DNA of 64,000 bases, taken from positions 124,001 through 188,000 of the forward strand of contig JAZDSJ010000005.1 of the NCBI GenBank assembly GCA_039583345.1. Direction: 5' to 3'. The stretch comes from Tectiglobus diatomicola (GTDB lineage: Bacteria; Pseudomonadota; Alphaproteobacteria; Rhizobiales; Hyphomicrobiaceae). Below are positions 56,149 to 64,000 of the stretch, piece by piece; within the stretch, counting starts at the first letter, position 1, and each line of letters starts with the position of its first letter. Under the pieces are notes generated by a model. That model saw nothing but the letters and a program-made list of their open reading frames with translations, was not told where the DNA came from and ran no database searches. The translations under genes were made by a program, and so were the position numbers.

Positions 56149-57558
56149 TTAGACTGAGTAATACATATCGAATTCAACTGGATGAGGCGTCATGTCTGTG
56201 CGCTCAACTTCCTCCATTTTTAGATCGATGTAGGCATCGATTTGGTCGTCAGAAAAAACATTCCCTGCTTTAAGGAAGGCACGGTCTACATCTAAACTTT
56301 GTAAAGCTTCGCGAAGAGAGACTGCTACAGTTGATATCTCTGCAAGTTCTGCAGGTGGTAAGTCGTAGAGATTTTTGTCCATTGGCTCTCCTGGGTGAAT
56401 CTTGTTTTGGATTCCATCGAGACCAGCCATAAGCATTGCAGCAAATGCGAGATAAGGATTTGCAGTCGGATCGGGAAATCTAACTTCAACACGTTTCGCT
56501 TTTGGTGACATAGTATATGGAATTCGGCATGAAGCTGACCTATTACGTGCTGAATAGGCAAGTAAAACTGGTGCTTCATAACCTGGAACTAGACGTTTAT
56601 ATGAGTTGGTCGACGCGTTAGCAAACGCGTTTATAGCTTTCGCATGTTTTAAAATACCACCTATGTAGTAGAGGCATGTTTCTGAGAGATCAGCGTATTG
56701 ATGACCAGCAAATATAGGTTCACCATTGTTCCATATTGACTGATGACAATGCATACCCGAACCGTTATCACCAAAAACTGGTTTAGGCATAAAGGTTGCC
56801 GTCTTGCCATAAGCTTGAGCGACATTATGTATAGCATATTTATATATCTGCAAATGATCCGCAATTGTCACGATAGTATTAAATTTGATACCTAGTTCAT
56901 GTTGTGCAGCACCCACTTCGTGATGTTGCTTCTCTGTTGAAACACCCATTTCCGCCATTACTGATAACATCTCTGAGCGAATATCTTGGCAACTATCGAT
57001 TGGAGGGGCTGGAAAATATCCACCTTTCATGCGCGGACGGTGCCCCATGTTGCCCATATCATAATGTCTACCAGAATTAGTAGGAAGCTCAGTTGAGTCA
57101 AGTTTAAAGCCAGTATCATAGGGATCTGCGCTAAACCTTACATCATCAAACAAGAAAAATTCAGCCTCTGGACCGAAAAAGACTGTATCACCAATGCCGG
57201 TGAATCTCATATATGCTTCTGCCTTTTTGGTTGTACCACGAGGATCACGTGCGTAAAGTTCGCCTGTTGTGGGCTCGTAGACATCGCAAAAAACAGCCAT
57301 AGTTTTCTGAGCGAAGAAAGGGTCAATGTGTGCAGAACTAGGATCTACCATTAATAGCATATCCGATGATTCAATTCCTTTCCAACCTGCAATAGATGAA
57401 CCGTCAAACGCGTACCCCTCTACAAGCAAATCTTCGTCCACAACAGCAGTATCCGATGTTACGTGATGCATTTTGCCACATGTATCGGTAAAGCGGAAGT
57501 CCAAAAATTTGATATCATTATCTTTGATTGACTTAATCAGGTCAACAGGCGTATTCAT
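56149..57558 (-). CDS. glnA: Glutamine synthetase type I
   Basis: Dodecameric enzyme that makes glutamine from glutamate, ammonia and ATP. At 469 aa it is the standard GSI-beta length. Seen: the FDGSSIAGW Asp-latch region, the metal-binding FFGPEAEFFLFDDV, the GNNGSGMHCHQS-like DNGSGMHCHQS ATP segment, and KNLYDLPPAE with the Tyr that is adenylylated in enteric relatives. It follows glnB on the same strand (120 bases), the usual alphaproteobacterial nitrogen operon, so activity is probably tuned through PII and adenylylation. Confidence 0.97.
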   Translation of the reverse strand: MNTPVDLIKSIKDNDIKFLDFRFTDTCGKMHHVTSDTAVVDEDLLVEGYAFDGSSIAGWKGIESSDMLLMVDPSSAHIDPFFAQKTMAVFCDVYEPTTGELYARDPRGTTKKAEAYMRFTGIGDTVFFGPEAEFFLFDDVRFSADPYDTGFKLDSTELPTNSGRHYDMGNMGHRPRMKGGYFPAPPIDSCQDIRSEMLSVMAEMGVSTEKQHHEVGAAQHELGIKFNTIVTIADHLQIYKYAIHNVAQAYGKTATFMPKPVFGDNGSGMHCHQSIWNNGEPIFAGHQYADLSETCLYYIGGILKHAKAINAFANASTNSYKRLVPGYEAPVLLAYSARNRSASCRIPYTMSPKAKRVEVRFPDPTANPYLAFAAMLMAGLDGIQNKIHPGEPMDKNLYDLPPAELAEISTVAVSLREALQSLDVDRAFLKAGNVFSDDQIDAYIDLKMEEVERTDMTPHPVEFDMYYSV

Positions 57559-57679
57559 TATAACATAGATCCTTTAAAATAAGCGTAACTGTAAACTATC
57601 ATAAACTGTGTTATTTAGTCTAAGCAGAGGCGGTGACACATAATATGATATTCATAAATAAAATAACCAACTTGGTTGG

Positions 57680-58018
57680 CTAAACTGCGTCGCCACCAGT
57701 TTCTCCAGTTCGAATGCGAACCGCATCCTCGATGTTTGAAACGAACATTTTACCATCGCCAATACGACCTGTTTTAGCTGCCTTCTCTATAGCTACAAGA
57801 GCTCTTTTGACCTGGTCATCATCAACAACAATTTCTATTTTCACTTTTGGTAAGAAGTCAACAACATACTCTGCTCCACGATAAAGCTCAGTATGGCCCT
57901 TTTGACGACCGAAACCTTTTGCTTCTATTACTGTAATTCCTTGTAATCCTACTTCTTGCAATGCCTCTTTTACTTCGTCTAATTTAAATGGCTTAATAAT
58001 TGCTTCGATTTTCTTCAT
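57680..58018 (-). CDS. glnB: Nitrogen regulatory protein PII
   Basis: Trimeric signal protein that senses 2-oxoglutarate and ATP/ADP and controls glutamine synthetase adenylylation. At 112 aa it is canonical: MKKIEAIIKPFKLDEVKEAL start, T-loop GRQKGHTELYRGAEYVVDFLPK with the uridylylation site Tyr51, and the B-loop KTGRIGDGKMF. It is followed by glnA and there is no amtB next to it, so this is the GlnB rather than the GlnK context. Confidence 0.97.
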   Translation of the reverse strand: MKKIEAIIKPFKLDEVKEALQEVGLQGITVIEAKGFGRQKGHTELYRGAEYVVDFLPKVKIEIVVDDDQVKRALVAIEKAAKTGRIGDGKMFVSNIEDAVRIRTGETGGDAV

Positions 58019-58572
58019 GGATATCTTCTCAGTTTCAAAACCTATTATTAAGCTGTTGATATATCACAGAGCGCTAACAACTCCACCTTCAGAAAGATGC
58101 ATCTATGCCAGAAGCGAAAAAATAATAAATTGCAATTGTATGACATAATACCTTAATCTATACGACGCTTGTCAAGTTAATGTGTGAAATAGGGTTGCTT
58201 CTTACACAATTATTTGTAACTAGCTACCAACAACCTAATTTAATGTTTTATAGAAACTAAATAAAACAGGGAAAAACTCCATGTTAATAACTTGTGTTCT
58301 AAAAACTACTATGTAGTGCTCTCATTATTGAAAGCTGTTATTGTATTATTTTATTTTTTTTAAAATGTTACAACAGCAGGGTTCAAATATTTCGCGCTAA
58401 TCCAATTAGGTGCTGAACTGATTATTAGCTCTAGCGTTAATGTGTCTGTGTTTAGAGAAGGAAAGAACAAAGTTAAAAATTTTGAATTAATTCAACACAA
58501 TTCTTCACTTATCTAAATTTCGATAATGATTTGTAACTTAACATTATGTGAACTTACAAAAGGAGTTTAAGT
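58019..58572. other. Divergent region between glnB and the 255-aa gene
   Basis: 554 AT-rich bases with a candidate minus-strand promoter for glnB (58146-58175). Right before the 255-aa gene lies AAGGAG. No gene seen. Confidence 0.5.
58146..58175 (-). promoter_or_regulatory. Candidate glnB-glnA promoter
   Basis: On the minus strand a perfect TTGACA (58175-58170) is followed after 18 bases by GTATTA (58151-58146), or after 19 by TATTAT. The transcript would have a leader of about 120 bases. No sigma-54 -24/-12 element was noticed, although in many bacteria glnB-glnA is also driven by NtrC and sigma-54. Confidence 0.42.
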
Positions 58573-59340
58573 TTGGTTGTGATTAGTTTGCTAGTTGTGA
58601 CTATTTTTTTTATTTCTTTTGCGTGCTATCTTATCAGTCTCTGTCAGAAAAAAAAGAGGCATATAAAAGATGTAAAACAGATAAAGCAGCCCCAAGAGCT
58701 CGGCTCTAATATGTCATGGATCGCTGTAAAATCGTCTGATCCGGCGAGTGTTGCACGTTTTCTTGGTCTTGAGGGTACATTTCAGGAAAGTTGCTGGCAT
58801 GGCATTGAAGCTACTTATGATACTAAAAAAAGCGATCATTCAATTTTTATAACACCTGCTTACAAAGGTTGGGTTTTGATAGTGGGGGATGCTTTACCTC
58901 TTCCGTTAGGTCCTGCTTTTTCTGATAAGTGCACTCCCTTGCTTGCTTCATTAAGTAAAGAGTTTTCTGAGGCTCAATATTTCGCTTGTCATCCAGAATT
59001 GGATTTTTTTTGTTGGGCAAAAGCTGTAGATAGTCAACTTATTAGAGCATTTGCTAGTAGTGATGAAGGATCGATTTTGAACTATGGTCGCTTGTCATCG
59101 GCTGAAATTACGCTTGGATTAAAATATTTTGAATTTCGAGGTCTTAGCTGTGAAAATGGTGATGTGGGAGAAGCTATTAATCTTGTTCCGACAGTGGCTT
59201 ATGTTCTAGCCTTAGCGTCACATTGGAGTGTAGATCCTGTAAGTTTGAGTGAATTCTCCAACTGCAGTACATCTGAAGGCGTAATAGGGAGCGCTCCGAC
59301 AGTGTGGCGTTCTACTACGAGAATTCGTGAGAATGCTTAA
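58573..59340 (+). CDS. Uncharacterised membrane-anchored protein
   Basis: A 255-aa protein starting at TTG 58573, with AAGGAG about nine bases upstream. Residues 3-23 form one hydrophobic helix followed by a Lys/Arg-rich stretch (KKKRHIKDVK), so it is probably anchored in the inner membrane with the bulk in the cytoplasm. The soluble part (about 45-250) is a single domain with conserved-looking aromatic and Gly residues (SWIAVKSSDPASVARFLGL, GWVLIVGDALPLP, EAQYFACHPELDFFCWAK). I do not recognise a family or active site. The N-terminal anchor, good ribosome-binding site and length argue it is a real gene. Confidence 0.7.
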   Translation: MVVISLLVVTIFFISFACYLISLCQKKKRHIKDVKQIKQPQELGSNMSWIAVKSSDPASVARFLGLEGTFQESCWHGIEATYDTKKSDHSIFITPAYKGWVLIVGDALPLPLGPAFSDKCTPLLASLSKEFSEAQYFACHPELDFFCWAKAVDSQLIRAFASSDEGSILNYGRLSSAEITLGLKYFEFRGLSCENGDVGEAINLVPTVAYVLALASHWSVDPVSLSEFSNCSTSEGVIGSAPTVWRSTTRIRENA

Positions 59341-59973
59341 GATCTAAAGTCGCAGTTGATAATTTCAATACATTGCTTTTTTATGATTAATACGAATCTA
59401 GTTTTTCTGGTAATCATTCGTGTATTCTACCTCTATAATCTGTAGAGTTACAATAATTAAAACTCACAATTAACGTTTTAGGCTACAGCTTTGTTTAATG
59501 GGTCTAGATATTAATTCAACTACAAGGTAGCGGCAAATAAGTGTGTAGCAATCTACAGATATTTATATCGCGTCGAGCTGACGTGCACTGCAACCAGATT
59601 TCTTGCATTTAGTTAATTTTATTCAGCCACAATTGATATTACAAATAGAAATTGGATGATTAAGGAAAGTGAAAACCGAATGCAAGCCCATCTTAATAAA
59701 AAATTATAAAAAAGAATCTTAAAAATTTTTAGTTTAGGGTACTCTGTTTAGAGATATCTAATAGTATGCTTGGTTGCATAAATTTTTCTTGATACTGTAA
59801 CTTCATCATATTACGAGTTTAAGAAAAGTATTATTACTTTAAGTAACTGTGCTATCTGTAAAACTCAGTGCTTGCATTATTCCTGCTAGGACTGTAAGCT
59901 AATAATGTTGAGATTACTATAGGCTAGTAAATCTTGGTCTTATTGATTAGGTAAGATTTCAATAAAAGTAATT
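59341..59973. other. Gene-poor region before tRNA-His
   Basis: 633 bases with no recognised gene. A clear promoter for tRNA-His could not be picked out, although some transcription start must lie near the right end. Confidence 0.5.
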
Positions 59974-60050
59974 GCCGCCTTAGCTCAGTCGGTTAGAGCG
60001 CTAGATTGTGGATCTAGAGGTCCCCCGTTCAATCCGGGGAGGCGGTACCA
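59974..60050 (+). tRNA. tRNA-His (anticodon GTG)
   Basis: Full cloverleaf: acceptor GCCGCCT with AGGCGGT (first pair G1-U72), D stem GCTC/GAGC, anticodon stem CTAGA/TCTAG with loop TTGTGGA (anticodon GTG), T arm CCCCG-TTCAATC-CGGGG, encoded CCA. The base before G1 is T and the discriminator is A73, so the otherwise near-universal G-1:C73 pair of tRNA-His is absent. This derived form is known from a large alphaproteobacterial clade, where the histidyl-tRNA synthetase co-evolved with it. Confidence 0.96.
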
Positions 60051-61112
60051 ATGATACGAAGTTTGGTTTTTGTTATTCAGTTGCAATTATACATTTATAT
60101 TTTTGCATACCTCTTTACTCATAAATGTTTTAGGCTATTTGTGACGTCTCTTAATTTTAGTGTTTTTTATTGATGATGGTAAGTATTAGATCATAAATTA
60201 GAGTGAGATAAACGCTTAGTGTGAAATGCTAAAGTTTTGGGGCTTGTAGGAATTATGCAGTTATTTATAGCATAAAATTTAAGATTTTCGAACTAACTCG
60301 GAAAATATGGCTTCTCAAGAAGTTAATAAATGATTTTTTTGATACATTCCAGATTTTGCTTTTAAATAAGAAATACATAATGAGAATAACAAGAAATTTT
60401 AAAATATATGAAGTTTAGTTAGATTTAAATGTAACTAAACTAGCTGAACTATATGAATAGTGCCTTTTTAAACATACAATAATTAGTATTTACTAATACC
60501 GTCTACTTGTAGTCAGATTATTTATAACCTTATAGTAAAGGTCAATGACTAATGTTCGACAATGGTCAAATGGACTAACTTCTCTAAATTTTAAGCATTA
60601 ACTTTCTTCTAATAGTTAATTCGGTGTAAAGTCCTTAGATATAGTAGTTCTGTTAATTTGTGAAAACCTAAAGATTTCTTTATAAATCGTGTTTTAGAAA
60701 GTAAAAACGCATTACAGTGCTTTATTTTGCAACTCCATGCTTAATGGTTATCAAGGATAAATTTTGGATTAAATTGTAGCCTCTCTATTCTTGGTTAATT
60801 TCAAAAGTTTCGTTAGAAATAAATTATGTGAAAATGGTTAAGCTGGGAATGTGCAAAAATATCAAAATAGAAGATTAGTCGATATTATGGCTTAACTAAA
60901 AACATGTATATATGTGTAATTTTTTTAAGTATGATCTTTAAAAGAAATCTAACTTAGGACTATACGAAAAAGTATATAAAAGAGTTATCTTAAAATATAT
61001 AATTTCATTCATGTATATAAGAATCAAATTCACGTTAATATAGCTATCTTTAATACTTGCAATAATTCTTTATATATATAAAGATCATGTATCTACTACT
61101 ACACTTACCTAC
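60051..61112. other. Gene-poor region
   Basis: About 1.06 kb of very AT-rich sequence with no open frame of note, no tRNA and no clear repeat apart from short A/T runs. Confidence 0.5.
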
Positions 61113-61640
61113 TTACCATGATCTACGTGGTCCTATATCGATGTGGAATAAACCACCACCGTAATGTTTATAACCGCCTGCAGTTCTGCGAAGATATCGA
61201 GCAGCTGAGCGCACGTCTCCCCAAACGCGTATATCTGCTGCTTTGCCAGTGAGATGGTAAGAATACTTTGCCCCGCCAACACGCTGGTTGTGTTTGCGGC
61301 TTCGACAAGTAGAATTAACGCGAACACGCCCCCAATATTGAGCAACGTGATAAATTGCGTTTTTCAATTTTTTGTTAAGACAACTAGATTTAGCAGCCCA
61401 TATTACACCATTACTAACATTATTACGTTCTTTTTTTGAATTAGATCTTAAAGCACCCATTTCTTTTGCCGACTGTTGAGGATTTGCAAGATTGTGGAAG
61501 TGTTCTGATTCTCCCCACCTCAACGATTCATGAGCCCGGACATGTGAGGCAATTTGCAGTATCACTGTACTTAAAGTTATAACGCATATTATGAAAATTT
61601 TTTTTATAAATGTTTGTTTGTTACACCGAATCAGTAGCAT
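61113..61640 (-). CDS. Peptidase M15 family (D-Ala-D-Ala carboxypeptidase-like) protein
   Basis: A 175-aa exported protein. Residues about 13-35 form an N-terminal hydrophobic signal or anchor (IFIICVITLSTVILQIA), so it acts in the periplasm. The C-terminal half is a peptidase M15_3/DUF882-type domain: the VNSTCRSRKHNQRVGGAKYS region, then SYHLTGKAADIRVWG with the zinc-binding His and Asp, and FHIDIGPRRSW with the last zinc His. Relatives are annotated as D-Ala-D-Ala carboxypeptidase-family metallohydrolases that trim peptidoglycan peptides. The zinc ligands are all present. It is flanked by gaps of 1.06 and 0.6 kb. Confidence 0.86.
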   Translation of the reverse strand: MLLIRCNKQTFIKKIFIICVITLSTVILQIASHVRAHESLRWGESEHFHNLANPQQSAKEMGALRSNSKKERNNVSNGVIWAAKSSCLNKKLKNAIYHVAQYWGRVRVNSTCRSRKHNQRVGGAKYSYHLTGKAADIRVWGDVRSAARYLRRTAGGYKHYGGGLFHIDIGPRRSW

Positions 61641-62273
61641 TATAATACTTACTCTAATCTAAAAATTTCAATAACATTATTATAGAATTAAAATTAACCA
61701 TAACACACTTTACATTATAGATTGTTTAATACTGGTAAATGAAATTGATAATGATTTATAAATGGTTTTACTTTTTTGGCACCAACGTTGAAACTTTCTA
61801 AATATAATCGTAAGATTCTTATACCTCGTTAATTACCTTGTATCTCAGATAGCTTTAAGACTACTTTATATAAGACATCTTCAAGATACCTTTTATAATT
61901 AATTGTCTCTTCTAAACAATAGAAACTCCTTCATTCCTTTTTAAGTTATGTGTTTAATGCTAGCTTAGCCAATGTAATAAATGCTTTCGTGTTGATGCTA
62001 ACAATCAGGTTTATTTAGTAATATTAGTTAAAAAAATCTGGTAGTGAAGTTAAAAATTGTCAGAATTACTGAAATCAAAGTAGTTGTGCGCCGGGTTAAT
62101 CGACTTAAATATTTTATGTACAACTTTAAGATCAGTTAAGTGACCAAACTACTCTTCCTTTAAATTTAATGCATAATCTAAGCTCTCATCATGTAGTTAA
62201 ATAATAAAATTTCAAAACGTACATTCTTTGCAAATGGTTGTGTCTAAGTATTATTGTTTTATTTTGAGCAAAG
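61641..62273. other. Intergenic region
   Basis: 633 AT-rich bases between pgi and the M15 peptidase gene, both on the minus strand. Nothing recognised. Confidence 0.5.
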
Positions 62274-63626
62274 CTACTTTTTTGTGGCTAAATGTTTTCT
62301 TGCTAATAGTTTTCCCAATTCAACTGCTGGTTGTCCAAAAGGATCTACTCCAATCAGATTAGCTGTAATGAGTGTCTCCAACATAAAGTGCATCAATAAT
62401 GCTCCTAATGCGAACTCATCAAGTTTCGGAATGTCAATTGTACGTACAGCCCTCTTTGCCTGGCGTAAAGCTTTTGGAACGGTAGTAGTTTGCGCATCTA
62501 TTAAATCGCCTATTGTTCTATTTGTCATTATTTCAAATTCTGCATGTTCGCATAAATCTGATGGCAAGCGAGGACCGGTATCTTTGAACGGAGTGCGAAT
62601 AAGTGTCAAATAATAATCATTGGGACCGTCCATAAACAATTGTAATTGACTATGCTGGTCAAGGGGACCCAGGCAGGCAAGTGGAGTTATTCCTTTACCA
62701 TTTTTGCCAAGACTTTCTGCCCAAAGCTGTACATACCATCTTGCTAGTTGGGCGAGGCGGTCGGCGTAAGGCATTACGACTTGAATTCGTGCGGTCCTGT
62801 CCTTGTAAAGTCCGGCTGCTATGGCCGCACCTACTGCAGCTGGGCATTCTTGTGGTTTTTCTGCAGATAGTATGTTCGATACAGCAGCCTTCGCTCCAAG
62901 AAGTAATCGCCTCGTACTAAGTCCACTTGCAATAGCAGGCAGTAAGCCAACATTGGTAAAAATAGCAAACCGTCCACCGATACCTGGTGGATGATTGAGA
63001 ATTGGAATATCAAACATTGCACATAATTTACGTAAGCCATTCGTTTTTTCAGAAACCTCAGGATCAGATATGGCTAGAAACATTTCTGAGCTTTCAGATT
63101 TAAGGCCTTGTTTACGCGCAGCATCAAGTATCGCTATAGCTTGACTTAAAGTTTCTGGTGTACTACCTGACTTAGATGTAAAAACAAATCGCTGTGAAGC
63201 TAAATTACCTTGTTTGACTAAGCATTCCATGGTAACTGGATCTAGATTGTCATAGAATTTTGTAGTTGGATATTTATTAGTGTTTTTTCTTGTTAAATTA
63301 GGAATTTCCAAACTACCGAACTGAGCAAGTGTTTGCCCTCCAAGAGCTGAGCCGCCTGTACCTAAAAAGATAATCCTTTGAGCTCCCTTTGCCAAACGCT
63401 GATATGCCTGCTCGGATTCGGCCAGTGAGTGATCAATATCATCGGCGACACGTAACAAAGGTAAATTATTTGCGGTATATTCAGCCTTGATTTTTCTCAT
63501 GGCCATGAAAGCACGAGCTAGCCATGCAGCCCACTCATCCCTTGTAAGGCCAGAGTAATCAATTGATTCGGCGAGGCAACCTTCAATGGATTGTTCGAAG
63601 GCGCCGTCAATTTTACTTATGTGCAT
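62274..63626 (-). CDS. pgi: Glucose-6-phosphate isomerase (compact form)
   Basis: Interconverts glucose 6-phosphate and fructose 6-phosphate. The sugar-phosphate (SIS) motifs FLGTGGSALGGQTLAQFG and FTSKSGSTPETLSQA are clear, as are the GIGGRFAIFTNVGLLPA signature and the C-terminal DPFGQPAVELGK segment. I start it at ATG 63626 (450 aa), eight bases after AGAGGA; an in-frame GTG at 63632 is too close to that site. At about 450 aa it belongs to the shorter bacterial branch rather than the 550-aa enteric type. It is the only central-carbon gene in the window. Confidence 0.93.
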   Translation of the reverse strand: MHISKIDGAFEQSIEGCLAESIDYSGLTRDEWAAWLARAFMAMRKIKAEYTANNLPLLRVADDIDHSLAESEQAYQRLAKGAQRIIFLGTGGSALGGQTLAQFGSLEIPNLTRKNTNKYPTTKFYDNLDPVTMECLVKQGNLASQRFVFTSKSGSTPETLSQAIAILDAARKQGLKSESSEMFLAISDPEVSEKTNGLRKLCAMFDIPILNHPPGIGGRFAIFTNVGLLPAIASGLSTRRLLLGAKAAVSNILSAEKPQECPAAVGAAIAAGLYKDRTARIQVVMPYADRLAQLARWYVQLWAESLGKNGKGITPLACLGPLDQHSQLQLFMDGPNDYYLTLIRTPFKDTGPRLPSDLCEHAEFEIMTNRTIGDLIDAQTTTVPKALRQAKRAVRTIDIPKLDEFALGALLMHFMLETLITANLIGVDPFGQPAVELGKLLARKHLATKK

Positions 63627-64000
63627 AACCACAATCCTCTGAAATAATTAGTCGCAATCTTTTAGATAGTTTAATCAAATAGCTTAGCTAGTTAGCCAAA
63701 ATCCCTAGACCGCGAATAAAAAGTTAATATCTTTTATTAAAGCCAGAAAATTTGAACTCAAGCTATTTAAAGAAGACTGACTAAGGCTATTGTATGCTAC
63801 ATCTAAAATAATGGCTTAGACCAAAAATAAACTGTTTTAATATTATTATTTAACTTGTGAATACTATTTTCGCTTATTGCGATTAAAGAGTTTCAGTTTT
63901 ATGAGTATAAAAACGAGAAACTAAGAAGTTAATTTCCCTACTAGTTCTATAAGCATGTGCTAAATAAAGATATTCTAGTTTTTAGCATTATCCAGTAATC
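63627..64000. other. Region upstream of pgi to window end
   Basis: 374 AT-rich bases with no gene recognised. The pgi ribosome-binding site lies at its left edge. Confidence 0.5.

Noticed and set aside
1..64000. CRISPR arrays, insertion sequences, phage genes, rRNA, tmRNA, RNase P RNA
   Set aside because: Looked for regular repeats, transposase motifs and conserved RNA core motifs; none seen by reading.

Overview
The window reads as the chromosome of an AT-rich alphaproteobacterium with unusually long gene-poor gaps. The alphaproteobacterial signal is strong: the cell-cycle regulator GcrA; the gene order rpsF-rpsR-(DUF2232 membrane protein)-rplI-dnaB-alr-radA-cvpA; fabD-fabG-acpP-fabF; glnB-glnA; an ExoR-like periplasmic Sel1-repeat protein; and a tRNA-His without an encoded G-1 and with A73. 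I count 40 confident protein genes and two tRNAs, covering roughly 70 % of the window. No insertion sequence, phage, CRISPR array or rRNA was seen. Low coding density, intact housekeeping genes and missing expected neighbours (purF after cvpA, mltG after fabF) look like a genome under reduction, such as a host-associated symbiont. From memory the AT-rich, low-density alphaproteobacterial tunicate symbiont Candidatus Endolissoclinum is a plausible match, but this is inference.

Layout: 1-8.6 kb (minus strand) holds ribosomal proteins S6, S18 and L9, the DnaB helicase, alanine racemase, RadA and CvpA. 9-12.7 kb (plus) holds the fatty-acid synthesis operon with a hairpin between acpP and fabF. 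14-25 kb holds a thioredoxin-like protein, an M16C metalloprotease, a hydroxyacid dehydrogenase, PriA and an Fe-S protein that looks like the C-terminal half of a larger FAD/Fe-S dehydrogenase. 26-30 kb is a small metal/redox neighbourhood: an uncharacterised 108-aa protein coupled to a DUF4213/DUF364 protein, a ferredoxin-reductase-like flavoprotein and a CobW-type GTPase. 30-37 kb is a TRAP uptake system (dctPQM) with its own two-component pair (dctBD).

38-48 kb holds GcrA, ArgD-ArgF, DnaG, RpoD and SerC, each separated by long spacers except argD-argF. 49-52.3 kb holds the ExoR-like protein and an Fe-S type cryptochrome/photolyase. 52.7-58 kb (minus) holds tRNA-Val, UvrA, glutamine synthetase and PII. 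The last 6 kb holds an unknown membrane-anchored protein, tRNA-His, a peptidase M15 family protein and a compact glucose-6-phosphate isomerase.

The most interesting signal is in the TRAP region. The DctD regulator keeps its receiver and DNA-binding ends but has lost the sigma-54 contact loop (GAFTGA) and a Walker B glutamate. Upstream of dctP there is a perfect palindrome resembling rhizobial DctD sites, followed by a sigma-70-like rather than a sigma-54 promoter. This suggests a rewired, sigma-54-independent control circuit.
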